Shown here piece by piece: positions 46,728 through 57,709 of a stretch of 64,000 nt of DNA (position 1 is its first letter; every line of letters starts with the position of its first letter). Made by a program: the position numbers and the translations under genes. The DNA is taken from the NCBI RefSeq assembly GCF_030247195.1, contig NC_080671.1, positions 98,939,845 to 99,003,844 of the forward strand. Reading direction: 5' to 3'. The stretch comes from Topomyia yanbarensis. Lineage: Eukaryota > Arthropoda > Insecta > Diptera > Culicidae. The notes below the pieces were generated by a model that saw nothing but the letters and a program-made list of their open reading frames with translations, searched no databases and was not told the DNA's origin.

Positions 46728-46985
46728 CATATGAGACCAGCGTGTCTGATACACTGATCCACCAAATCAGGACAACCAAGCGAAAATTCTCGAAAAAAAA
46801 TAAATTTAACACACGTGTAGTGAATTAGGGCATTTCTAAAAAAATCAATATTATTGTGAAGCCACACAAAACAGTTGAAGGTGTACCCGGCTTCTTATTG
46901 TATTCAGCTCGCTTTGAATCCTATTTCCGATTCCTTCATTTATGTTTCTGTTCTCTATGTCCGTTCAAAAATGACCTATCATAGC
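46728..46985. other. Host sequence flanking the hAT element
   Basis: No recognisable gene. It leads into the Gag fossil. Confidence 0.3.
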
Positions 46986-46989
46986 TAAG

Positions 46990-47540
46990 ATTCCTTTCAT
47001 GCTCAAACGGATGTTGAAATAAAATCGATTCCTCGGCTTGATATTATATCTATGGTCCTTATTCGGGCCCTTTGTAATGTTCTTCCGTGCCAAAGGAAGT
47101 ACCGGAAAACGCACGATATTCGACTATGACCGAACGATTCACCATAAATAAACGCTTCTTGGTAACCAATCTAAAACAAACAAATGACATTACTAGGCAT
47201 ATCACGTGTAAGTACCTACAAACGAAGTTGAGATCAACGGCGTGGTCAACGAGACGAGTTTGGTTGGCGCAAATCTGATGAAGCACGGGGTTGGCTGTTT
47301 TAAGGACCCCATACTTCAGCCAGTGCCGACTACAAACGATTGTATTGAACATCAGTCACAACAGCTAACAAAATAAAGACTTATGTTAGCTCAAGCTCAC
47401 ATCGGGTGACCTTCCCTGGGTATGCTTTACCTAACTATCTTCTTGTTAACAAGGTTCATCTATCTGTTCGCCGTTTTGTGTCACGGGTTCTAACCGGACT
47501 TATGGTAAATAAGTGGACCATACAGCCATAGCCAATGAGT
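46990..47540 (+). pseudogene. Fossil of a Jockey-type LINE Gag (copy 2 of 3, best preserved)
   Basis: Ordered blocks across frames: PFVMFFRAKGSTGKRTIF, VTNLKQTNDITRHITC, VEINGVVNETSLVGANLMKH then GVGCFKDPILQPV, then KTYVSSSSHRVTFPGYALPN and YLLVNKVHLSVRRFVSRVL. These follow the RRM-like domain of Jockey ORF1 up to just before the zinc knuckles. Frameshifts and stops separate the blocks. The same family fossils are at 26890-27130 and 61860-62230, all on the + strand. Confidence 0.55.
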
Positions 47541-48365
47541 GCGAACGTCCTATATGCAATGAAATTTTAAGTAAGAGTATTAGAAAGTCAAGTAAAAATA
47601 AGGTAATGAAATCAAACTTTTAAACGTCCTAAATCGATTGTATTTCACAAGAATCTTTCTCTACTTTTAAGGCTACCGAACTTACAACAATGTTATTCTG
47701 TACATGAACGTGAGCAGTACAATATTCCTGATGTGAAGAAGTTGGGAAAAATGATTTCTGGTCACATTTTGTTTCTCGATAAGCATTTCACTTCGCTTAC
47801 AGAGGGCCGAATCTGGCATCACTTGAAAGCCAATGATATTGTGTTCACCTCTTGCAAAGTAATCCATTTTCTACGATTTTTTGTCCTGAACGTGGGGAGC
47901 GCTAGAGCCCGGGTCTGTGGCCCTAGCTTAAGGATATAGCAATTTGAAAGTGGTGCAATTTGATTCCGTACACCCTTCATGTGTGAAAGATACATGTGTG
48001 ACAGTTTTCAAATAAAAAGTTAGTTCAAAATTTCGAGTGGGTAATTACCCACTTGGATATTTTCAAAAGGGGTGGTGTTACCCATACTACCCACTTCATC
48101 CGTTGACCCTGAATGTAACTATTCCGACAATTATAATAAGTCTGTTCATTATAGAAGCCTTTACACAATAGTGTTGAAATTATATAGAAGAAAGTTCTAT
48201 AGCAGCATACCCAAGATACATTAACGCTCTATATGTCATACAAATGTTTCAAACCTATTCTCAAGTATTACGAATATTGAAAAACGATGTCTTAAATGAT
48301 GGTATAAAATTTACTGTAGTGAGGAATGGTATTGAAGATGTTTGATTTTTCTCGTTTATTGTCAG
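47541..48365. other. Upstream of paralogue 2, no gene; splice acceptor at 48365
   Basis: AT-rich. The last 20 bases (TTTTTCTCGTTTATTGTCAG) form a strong polypyrimidine tract and acceptor 19 nt before the start codon, which supports an upstream non-coding exon. Confidence 0.45.
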
Positions 48366-48384
48366 ATTGACGCATAAAACCGCC

Positions 48385-50051
48385 ATGGTTGTCTGGACTT
48401 CTTGCACCACTACCACCAATATTGCTGTGACTGATCCACCAAGTACTGAAATATCGAAATCAAATACTACAACAGCAATAACAACAACAACGACAACCAT
48501 CGCCTCAAAATACCCTACGTTTCGAAGTCGGTCCCTTAAAACTGTTTACAGTTGGCTCGCGGGGAAACGACAGGATGATGGGGCGGAAGGTTTGTGGCGG
48601 GTTCACGACACATTGTACGATCTGACAGAATTCATCGATCGCCATCCAGGTGGCGCCGACTGGATTAAACTGACGAAGGTAAATTTAGCTTGACAATTTA
48701 GTTTTCATCTAAAACTGATCTATCGAATTCCTATAGGGAACCGATATCACGGAAGCATTCGAAAGTCAACACATCAGGAACCACGCCGAAATACTGTTAC
48801 CACTGTACAAAGTACGTGTTGCTCGAGATCCTCGGAATGTGCAGTTAACGTTTCACGAGCATGGATTCTACAAAACATTGAAACGACGGGTTAGAGAAAT
48901 ATCGAAGAACCTTGACACGCGGCCAGCTCGATATTCGGAATTGATCCAGGATTCGTTATTGATCGCTTTTTTCGCCCTGGTCTTTGCAGCTGTCACTCTG
49001 GGTAGCTATTTGGTAGCGGCCCTCTGTGGGTGGGTCCTCGCGGGTACAATGATCTGCGCGCACAATTTTTTCCATCAAAAAAACAATTGGAGAATGAGGA
49101 TCTTCAACTTGGCCTTTTTCAGTTACAGGTGAAAAATGTAATTTTAAAGATTTCCTTTATTCTGAACGATTTTTTCATTGCAGAGAGCAGAGAATATCGC
49201 ATGTGCTTTCTCATCATTTTTACCCGAATTCTATCCTGGACTTGGAGATTTCTTTTTTTGAACCTTTTCTGTGCTGGCTACCTCGATCCTCTACAAAGAA
49301 AAACCGAATTCAGCGGTTTGGATCGTGGATCTATGAGCCTCTTGTTTTCGCAATAATGTTTTTGAACGAATTCATTAAACGGTAGCTGCAGGTTTGTTAA
49401 TTAATGTGTCTCGTGTATTAAAATGTTTATTTCTATCACTAGACTTGTCGAAACATTATTCACCAGCACCAATGCTTTCTATTGGGATGATCTTATAACG
49501 CTGATCTTGCCTACTTTCATGTATGCAACAAGCTCAAACTGTTTGTCATCGGTTCTGGCCATGTGGATATTCATCGTTTTGGTTGGAAGTTTTGCTTTCG
49601 GTTTCATTAGCCTTAATGCAGCTCATCATCATCCGGATATCGTTCATTCGGGCGATTCAATTCCGTAAGTTCGGGTATATTAACCCAATTGGTCTGTTTC
49701 ATGTATTAATTACAATCATTCGACAGCATGAACATCGATTTTGGCATCTACCAGATAGCGACTGTCATCGATCGGTCCGATATTAGAGATTCGCAGTTGA
49801 ATGTATTGACTACCTTCGGTCACCATTGTTTGCATCACCTATTTCCGACGATGGACCACGGATTGTTGCCTCAATTGAACTCGGTGTTTCTGGAGACATG
49901 CGCCGAGTTCCATCTGGAATATCGTGAATATTCCTGGTGGCAAATGTTCATCGGGCAGCATCAGCAGTTGGCGCGCGTCACCCCGATGACTTACGTGGGC
50001 TCGAAGGAAAGAGACAAAAATCAAGCCACTCATGATGGTTGTAAAGCTTAG
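48385..50051 (+). CDS. Cyt-b5-r: Cytochrome b5-related protein (cytochrome b5 / fatty-acid desaturase-like fusion), paralogue 2
   Basis: Five exons: 48385-48678, 48737-49128, 49184-49381, 49443-49664 and 49727-50051, introns 55-62 bp, GT-AG. They total 1431 nt and give 476 residues. Exons 2 and 4 have exactly the lengths of paralogue 1 (392 and 222 nt) and all phases agree. The start is the ATG in GCCATGG; an in-frame TTG upstream (48367) lies just after the acceptor and is not used. Features: Thr-rich N-terminus (about 1-45), HPGG heme motif (His87), second heme His110, desaturase boxes HNFFH (207-211), HVLSHH (235-240), HHHPD (356-360) and HHCLHHLFP (401-409). It has a longer polar C-terminus than paralogue 1 (about 18 residues more in total). 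A membrane lipid or electron-transfer role is inferred from the family. Confidence 0.92.
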
Positions 50052-50139
50052 TTTTAGCAGTACGATACGTACCAAACGGCTGTGGGATAACATTGTTATT
50101 CTTTACTTCTAACATTTTGTATATTACATCCGAATGATT

Positions 50140-50145
50140 AATAAA
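50140..50145 (+). terminator. Polyadenylation signal AATAAA of paralogue 2
   Basis: Canonical AATAAA 88 nt after the stop codon, a typical distance for an insect 3' UTR. Confidence 0.65.
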
Positions 50146-50214
50146 ACTAGATTCCTATTCGACACGCTTCGTACTAAAACTGTTTAAGGAGTTACATACC
50201 TCTTTGTGCGCAAA

Positions 50215-50550
50215 ATGTCAAGAAAGTTTGAATTTACGTAAAGGCATAAAGCAATGATTTCATTACATCAATCTTAAAATATTTTGGTAGTACATTTTTC
50301 AGTAAAATTAACAAGCATAAGTTTATAAAAATATATTGATAATTAGCGGAGTTATGGCTTTTTCCCCGAAACCCTTTTTTCCCCGAAACCCTTTTTTATT
50401 TAAGGTTTGCGGTGATCACGATTGAAGACCAATAGATCAACTAAAATCCCAAAACTAAAAGAAGTCCATTAGTGCATGAGTATTCCTCGTACCTTAACGA
50501 TTAGTTGAATAAATAATATTTTTTCCTGCATTCAGGAGCGTTTTTTTTTT
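50215..50550. repeat. 3' fragment of a second copy of the long-TIR DNA transposon
   Basis: Close match (about 90%) to 22670-22985: AAAGCAATGATTTCATTACATC, ATTTTGGTAGTACATTTTTCAG, AACAAGCATAAGTTTATAAAAA, TTAGCGGAGTTATG, and GCGGTGATCACGATTGAAGACC are shared in order. It contains a local 17-bp tandem duplication (TTTTCCCCGAAACCC, near 50368-50398). The terminal repeat beyond 50550 is not recognisable. Confidence 0.7.
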
Positions 50551-51749
50551 TCTGAAAAATCGCTAAAAACTCTAAAAATTGTACCAAAAACTTTCATCTA
50601 CAAAACAAAAATTTCTGCATGAAAAAGGAATCGTGGTACGAGAAAAATTATTTACGATCAATTAAAAAGAAATTAGAGAGAATTAGTTGAGTGGCTTTTC
50701 GGCAATCGTGATCACGGAAAAATCATTTTTGGCAAAACGACATTTCGCGAAAATTGAGTATAAATTTTCATGTTACCACTGCTCTTGGAGAAGGAAGCGC
50801 TGTAACTTTAAATCTATATCGCAGATCTTCATAAAAATTTGGGAAAATATTCTCAAGCAGTTGTACTTTCAGATAAAGTAAAATTTTTTTTTCGATATTT
50901 TGAAATATAAAAAGGTATGTAACCCCTTAAATATTTCCGAAAGATTAAATCTTGATTGAAATTCGATTTTTACAAAAATCTTACAAAAGAAATGTATAGG
51001 ATTCGCTAAAATTTTGCAAAGTATTTCCAAGGCCCGGAGGGCCGAGTCTCATGTACCAATCGACTCAGCTTGACAAATTGGACCAATATCAGTAAGTATG
51101 TGTGTATGTACACTAATGGCATGTTATTATCTCAGCAACCGATGAACCGATCTTAACGCGACTAGCTTCAAATGAAAGGCCTAACGTAAAGATTAGACAC
51201 TAAAATTTTGTTTTTTGATATGTTGTTTACTTTCTGAGATATGGGTCGAAACACAACATGTGTTAAGCAAATAACTCTCGAACAAAGCAATTAAGTTACG
51301 CTAACGAAACTTTTCTAATAAGCTACATGTTGTCAAAATCCGTCCACGAATAGCGGAGATATTAAACATTTTATATTTTCAATCCTAACTTACTATTTTC
51401 CGACAACTAAAAATGAGACCGCTACATACAGAGTATTGCTTTGCTGGTCATTTAGGGGTAAAACTAAACCGGTTTCGAATATCGAAGTATGAAAACACAT
51501 CTACGTAAATCAAAGAATTCAATTCCGTAAACAATTTGGGAATTTACTTAATAATCAATTAACTATTTCAAAAACTCAAAAATTTTGATTTTAGTTCACT
51601 TCAACGACAAAACAATGAGTAAGTGCACCTCAAAGCGAAAATTTGTCCAGAATTGATGTATTTACCAGCTGGATTAAGCATTGCGTTCAGTCGTGAGCTA
51701 GATGTTGGGTGATATATGAATGCACAGATCACCAAGTAATTCATCTACT
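50551..51749. other. Intergenic with an interspersed-repeat piece at 51000-51390
   Basis: At 51000-51390 the GGCCCGGAGGGCCGAGT core, ACCAATCGACTCAGC, 'cagcaaccgatgaaccgat' and 'caaatgaaaggcc' boxes reappear, as in the repeats at 2571 and 16600. No gene seen in the rest. Confidence 0.4.
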
Positions 51750-51822
51750 GCCGCTCTACGCATAATCATCCCATGTGTACAGGGAACCCCATAGCACATG
51801 GGGCATTTATGCGTATAGCGGC
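51750..51822. repeat. 73-bp hairpin
   Basis: 28-nt arms (GCCGCTCTACGCATAA... and ...TTATGCGTATAGCGGC) with about 5 mismatches around a 17-nt loop. Function unknown. It could be a miniature foldback element or the end of one. Confidence 0.6.
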
Positions 51823-52432
51823 ATATTCATATTATACTCGTGGCATCACCGAGAGCAACTGTATTTTTGAATCCTAAAATTCAAGTAAAGGTTTACGTTA
51901 TACTGGTCATGGCTTAAAAATTACCAGTCACAATCAGTGTTACGAAATTTCAAAATCAGTTACCTATTTCTGCTTACATTTACCGAAACCGACAGTCAGA
52001 TTCAACGCCTCTCTCATTCATTCACTTTCCAACTGACTGAAATTTCATGCAGAATCGAATGCTTGAGTGCAGAGGAAATATAAGTTCATTCACCAACTAA
52101 AGCATTCATTTGTTATTATGTCGATAGTTTGAAGGCAGAAGTTAGCATCTTCTACATTTTCGAGCATAAGTGAACTGCGTAATCTATATCTGGTGCACTT
52201 TTGATCGATAATCCCTCTCAGAGCCAGCATAGAAATAAAATTCAGTTTGCTTCTGAAACCGAACATGTCCGTACCTGAAAGCGCTGCGTCGGGAGAACGA
52301 ATGACGATGGAAACGAACCAAAAATTTCATTCATCGCAGCGGGCATGAATTGAATTTCGTTTTCTTTCAAGTTCATGCAGCGATGTCAACTTTTTTAAGC
52401 TCTGGTCACAATATTTATAATAAGATGTAAGG
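51823..52432. other. Intergenic, no gene seen
   Basis: AT-rich, with ATTCATTCA-type words also seen near 10.4 and 12.9 kb. No coding region. Confidence 0.3.
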
Positions 52433-52477
52433 AATCAAAGTATTGCATAATAACCCTGTAATATGCAATACTTTGAT
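52433..52477. repeat. Perfect 17-nt-arm hairpin
   Basis: AATCAAAGTATTGCATA and its exact complement around a short loop, directly at the edge of the foldback element that follows. It is preceded by ATGTAAGG, as is the hairpin at 13209-13253. Confidence 0.6.
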
Positions 52478-54110
52478 TGGTTCATGGTTAAGAACCTCTC
52501 GAGAGGTGTTTGACTGTCACATTTGGAGAAAAAAATCGTTCTACACATACCATCAAATCTCAACCATTACAAAGTTATTGGACTTTTTGTGTTAAAAACT
52601 TATTTGTCTTAAAATACCTCTAACGCAAAAAGTATACTTTGTATTTCAAATATTTTAGGTCCACTGGAAAGGTGAGAACATTTCGCAATGAGTGATGCCC
52701 TCACATGTTTCAGCTAATGAGTTTAAGTAGCCTTTTCAAAGTAATTTATTGAAAATTAAGCAATTTAATCGATTTTTCGTTCATTTCTTGAAAATCCTAA
52801 TAGTTAACCTCATCATTTTAATAATTCAGATTGTTAGTCTTGAAGAGCTGCACAATTCGTTCTTTGACATGATACACTTACCTTTTCTTATTTTCATGAT
52901 TTTGGGTTATTCAACTTGGATATTTTTATCTCATTTTCACTAATACCAGCTCTAATTGGAAAAGTATGGCACTTATTGTACTTTTTTTCTTTTTATTCGA
53001 AAGCCAGGAAAATTTTACAGAGAAAAATGTATTAATACCTTTCAGTTAAGTAAATTTAGTATTCTTTTAGAAGTAAATTAGTTTAAAATTAGTGCTATTA
53101 TTAGCATTTTCGTTAATTTTCTTAAAATAGTAATTAATAAACATCACCATTATTATCATGGAAACAAGGTATCTCAGCAAGTTCTATAGCTCTTTCTTTG
53201 ACTCCATTCAATTATCTCTCTAGGTTTCGATGCAAAATCGTTTATATCACATCGTTTCATATGCAAAAATAACAATTTCGAACCCACTACATTTGTGGAG
53301 AGGTCATGCTGTGTTAACTATTAAATAGCAGCAAAATGAAAAGAGATATAGACAAAGTGTCAAATAAAAAATTATAGAGAACATTAAGGGTCAAAAAATG
53401 AACAATAGTAACGATAAATTTTGTTGATAAATAATTAGAATAATCGAAAAACTCCAAAAAATACAAATTTTGAGTTATTTCGTTAGTAAAAAAATCATTT
53501 AGTACACTTAACTAAAAGATATTTGTACATACACTGATAGGACATTTTCTCAGCTTTCCAATGAAATCTTGTAAATAACGATATAAAGCATATTTTTTAG
53601 ATTAGAGTCTTTTAAGCACTTGCAAGTCGGTTACAGGAAAAGTATAGTAATGAAATTACAAAGAAGTGAGCAGAGACAGGAATATGACGTCCAAGAACAA
53701 ATTATGAATCGTCCTAAAACCCAACTTTTGGATAATGGATATTGCTATAATCATACTTCATTATTTCGAGAAAATTAGCAAAAACCTCCTCAAAAACACT
53801 AACTTTTAACTACTTTATAGCTGAAAGGTAATTAAAACTGCTTAACTAAAAGATATGAGAACACCATTCAATAGGAAATTTTCTCACCTTTCGAATGGAA
53901 CTAGAAGGTTTAAAATACAAAGTAGATTTTTAAAGTAAGAGGTATTTTAAGACAAATAAGTTTTTTACACAAGAAGTTCAATAACTTTGTAACAGTTTAG
54001 ATTTGATGGTATGTGTAGAACGATTTTTTTCTCCCATGACGGTTTTTTCCCCATATGACAGTCTATCACCCCCCGAAAGGGTTCTTAACCATGAACCAAG
54101 CACCCTGTAT
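52475..54110. mobile_element. 1.6 kb foldback element
   Basis: Inverted arms: GGTTCATGGTTAAGAACC (52480) against GGTTCTTAACCATGAACC (54079), TCGTTCTACACATACCATCA (52538) against its complement at 54005, and CTTATTTGTCTTAAAATACC against GGTATTTTAAGACAAATAAG. The symmetry continues inwards to about 52800 and 53470, centre near 53290. The right arm has an extra copy of a short segment. No coding capacity and no clear target duplication. Confidence 0.7.
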
Positions 54111-54157
54111 ATAAAACAATCATTTGCCATTCCTAACACGCTCCCCGCTTTCTCATC

Positions 54158-54162
<5 letters not shown>

Positions 54163-54202
<40 letters not shown>
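54163..54202. repeat. (CT)n microsatellite
   Basis: About 40 bp of uninterrupted CT dinucleotides just outside the foldback element. It produces a spurious Ser/Leu- or Arg/Glu-repeat frame. Confidence 0.95.
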
Positions 54203-54205
<3 letters not shown>

Positions 54206-54915
54206 GTTCGGGGCAACTGTCATGACTCACATCCATCTTGCTATTTCTCAATTATCCTATTATCCATTTCAAAATTGTGTGATAAAACCTTCTACTGATC
54301 TGACATAATTATTAACGCTTTCATGCCCAAGCTTTTTCTAGCGTATATATTATTCCCAAACTGTTTCCCTAAAACTGTTGCTTTAATCAAGATAGATGCT
54401 TTCCTTGCAGTGTTAGAAGCTGCTCCAAATTCACCTTCCGATACTCAATAGCATTTTCCTTGAATTTTTATAATAGTCCAATTGTTTGAAAAATGTAGTC
54501 GAAAACATTCGAAATCATTTATCAGTTTACAATTATATTTGAAGACAACGAAAATATATCAAAATTTCATTTTTCACCGTTAACTTAAACTGCTCCTGGA
54601 AGCACTGCTTCTGAGGAATCCAATCACAATAATTGCAATAACTTCAGTTCTACGCATAATACTTACAAGTGTTGGTGTTCAAATAACGGATACTAGTCAC
54701 AGTTATTAGTCTTACTTGTTCTTGTGAGCAAAGCTTGTCCATATCAAAAGTTGTAGAGTTATAAACAACAAGGGCATGAAGGGGTTCATGTCCAAGCTAA
54801 TTATATGTGTGCGAAGTAATTGTGTAGCTTTGAGAAGACTAAACTTTCTTTTGTCTGCTTCTTCCCTGCAAAATTAATGTTGCATCCAACTTGGCAAAGA
54901 AAATATTTGTAGTCC
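54203..54915. other. Intergenic, no gene seen
   Basis: AT-rich DNA between two mobile-element clusters. No feature recognised. Confidence 0.35.
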
Positions 54916-54999
54916 TGAGGGGCCATACACTAATTACTTAAGGGCAGGGTAAGGGTTCTTCATTTCTTACGTAATATCAAGAAATAAGTACGAAAAAAG

Positions 55000-55968
55000 A
55001 AATCACTAAGAAAAATATTCTTTTCATAAGATAGGAAACTATTTCTAATTTGTGCCATGTGTTGTTAGGCCAATATCCTTCTTTTCAAACGTTCGCTTCA
55101 AACCCTCAAGGTATCCGAAAAAAATTTCTGTCATTGATTTGTCAAAGATCTTGCAGGCCGAATATTGTCAGAGTATGAACTGTATTTTAATAAATATACA
55201 CCAGAAAAGGTTATGGATTCTTTTAACCCTTTGTAAGGCCCAGAGTTTGGGGCTATTAATAAATGTTACATTAATAGAAACATGGTTCTTTCACTGTTAG
55301 AATATATTTACATTTATTTCGTAATAAAAAACTGTTTTGAAAATATACTTACTACCGCCCGTTAGAAAACGCCAGTCTTCGTATTGTTTGTATATTTCCA
55401 AAGAGATTGGTGCAAATATAGAAAAAAATCGAGCTTAATAACAAATTCAGAAAGAAATTAAGGTGGGTTAATGGTTATGGTGATTAACAGTTAATAACCC
55501 CTAGATTCTGAGAATATGTTGAAAAATGAGACCACAGATAACGGACGTTCATTTATTCATCTTATTTTTTTTTGCAATTTTTACCAAATTTTTGGATTGA
55601 AAATATCTGTTTTTACCAATTTGCATCACCAACTTGTTGGGTCTAAAGTATTTTTTCAGTATATTGTCCAAAAGGATATCGCCGTATTTTTTTCAAAAAA
55701 CTCTTCACCAATCTGGCACTTTCCACTGTATCTAAATAAAAAGTAATAAGAAGAGTTGCCAGTCTCCTAGTAGATTTCATAAGACTGGAACACTTCTCAC
55801 TTCATATTTCCGCATTATGAATGAAGCGAAAAGGTGGCCATATAGTTGCCACTGCCTTGTAAAGGATTAAGTTTTACATTGCAAAGAAATAGATTCCAAG
55901 GAAGATGAAAATATTATTATATATACTGTCTTCGAATTAATAATTTTCGTACAGACTGAAACACTATA
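55000..55968. other. No gene seen between MITE end and LINE 3' end
   Basis: AT-rich sequence inside the split MITE. It may be 3' untranslated LINE sequence or another insertion. Short frames lack any recognisable domain. Confidence 0.3.
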
Positions 55969-57235
55969 CTAACTAAAACCTATTTTCAATTTGAACATTT
56001 CTCTACTTAAATTAAAGTCAAAATGATGAAAAACGCTATTGAAGAGCTGACGGCAAACATCTACCGGGTCATTCTGGCCGTACTGCGTGCGATGAGTAGA
56101 GCGCCGAAAGAAGTCCATTCTCCGCAGAGACCTACCAGGAACGTTGAAGTCCAGCTTAGCGAGAAGCAGAGGGCAGTCAATGTTGTCAGCGAGAAGATCG
56201 AACACAAAAAGTCGCTGCAGAAAAACTCTCCTGTTTCGTAGCGTAGGCAGGTTGATAAGAGCACAACGATGCTCATACGGTGGTAGTTCAAATCGATTTC
56301 GCCAGGGAAGCCGTCGAAGGGCATACCCTAGGGGCAGATCACTTGTGATGCATTTTTAAAAATCAGCGAAATTAAATGCATTTATTTCCATCAAAATAGA
56401 AATTCATAATGTATTTTGCGTTGCGTGCAATGTTGTTTGCGTTGCGTGTAAGACGTCAAAACCCTATAGAAAAACTAGCCCTACATTTAACAAAACGTCG
56501 AACAAAGTGGATCAATGTAGGACGTTTGTTAAACAAACTTTTCTGCGAGGCAGTGCAAAGCTGATGCAAAAATTGAAATTAAATGCATTTTTTTCAATTT
56601 GATGCAAATTTGTTACACATTCTTAGAGTGATCTGTCCCTAGGGCATACCGGACGAAGCTCTTTTGCACCCGTTCTATGCGATTAATGTGTACGGTGTGA
56701 TACGGGGCCCAAACGATAACTCCATACTCTAGAATGCTGCGTACCAGACTGATGTACAGTGCCTTCAGGCAGTAGACGTCGTTGAAATCTTGGGTGTTTC
56801 GTTTGATGAGTCCTAGTACTGCATAGGCTTTTGCAGTTACTGCATTGAGGTGTTCGATGAAACGTATCTTACGGTCAAGTATGATACCAAGGTCCTTGAT
56901 TGATGAAACTCGTTTTACTTGGGCAGCACTCACTGCATACTCAAACGTAATTGGCGAGAGTATTCGTGTGAATGTGATTATGTTGCATTTCTGAATGTTT
57001 ATAGTCATTCCGTTTCTATCACACCATGCCATGATCCTATCAATGTCCATCTGAAGTGCACAACAATCTACCAGAGTTGTTATGATGCGATAAATTTTCA
57101 GATCACCTGCGTACATCACCTTACACGATGTCAATTCGCTGCAAATGTCATTCACAAAGAGCACGAAGAGAAGAGGTCCAAGGTGACTGCCTTGAGGTAC
57201 ACCCGATGTGATATCGAATGTATATGGCAAAGCAG
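55969..57235 (-). pseudogene. 5'-truncated LINE reverse transcriptase (CR1/Jockey group), interrupted by a MITE
   Basis: The polymerase palm starts at TFDITSGVPQGSHLGPLLFV (57225), followed by the catalytic box as YAGD instead of YADD (CKVMYAGDLKIY), NGMTINIQKCNIITF, IKDLGIILDRKIRF, LVRSILEYGVIVWAPYH and INRIERVQKSFVRYAL up to 56651. After a hAT MITE (56328-56642) the register resumes with the LPPYEHRC-type block and the C-terminal FDLLADNIDCPLLLAKLDFN and LFNSVFHHFDFNLSREMFK (55969-56205). Fingers, endonuclease and ORF1 are missing, as is usual for 5'-truncated LINE copies. The clade is not certain. Confidence 0.75.
56328..56642. mobile_element. hAT-type MITE, 8-bp duplication GGCATACC
   Basis: A 315-bp element with inverted ends CTAGGGGCAGATCACT and AGTGATCTGTCCCTAG, flanked by GGCATACC (56320-56327 and 56643-56650). 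The interior has AAATGCATTT words in inverse orientation. Deleting it with one duplication rejoins the LINE reading frame exactly, which confirms the insertion and its limits. Confidence 0.85.
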
Positions 57236-57709
57236 ATTATGTGGACCTAATCGGAGTTTTTGAATATATCCTAAAGGTTATTCTTAAATTTCGACTGGGA
57301 GAGATTAAGATGCCAATAACATTACAGCGGATAGTTATAGTTAAATTTTGTTTTGAATTTTCTTCTAATAAATCTATAAATATCTTTTTCGCTGTCTTAT
57401 TGTTTAAATAATTAACAATATTATTTTTTAATTACGAAAATCATGATAAGACCTTATGTAGGAAGAGGAATCAGGAATCAGAATATATTGGCTTAAATGA
57501 CACGTTCCCCGTATGTAGTCGGGGATTTGTGGGGGAGGGGGAGTTCACCAAAATCTCAAGAACTCCTACGTGGTGGGAGGGGGAGGTTGAAAAGATCTAA
57601 AAAAAACCTTACGTAATTAGTGTACGGCCCCTGATAAAATATTTGCAAAATGTTTGTACAGTAAAGTTTCGATTATATCATGCTTATATATCCTTCTATG
57701 TATACATTA

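Larger units (their letters stand above)
54919..57631. mobile_element. PIF/Harbinger-like MITE split by a LINE, TGA duplication
   Basis: Ends GGGGCCATACACTAATTACT (54919) and ACGTAATTAGTGTACGGCCCC (ending 57631) are inverted with two mismatches over 25 bp and flanked by TGA (54916-54918 and 57632-57634). Subterminal G-runs lie near the right end (57520-57590). The structure parallels the MITE at 21971-22269 (3-bp duplication, GGGG start, ACGTAA near the end). The centre holds a LINE fragment that itself carries a hAT MITE. Confidence 0.6.

Noticed and set aside
48367..48384. Upstream TTG start for paralogue 2
   Set aside because: It lies directly after the splice acceptor, TTG is not a usual start in this setting, and the ATG at 48385 has a strong context and matches the paralogue.
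54003..54308. Ser/Leu-repeat frame and Arg/Glu-repeat frame
   Set aside because: They come from the (CT)n microsatellite.
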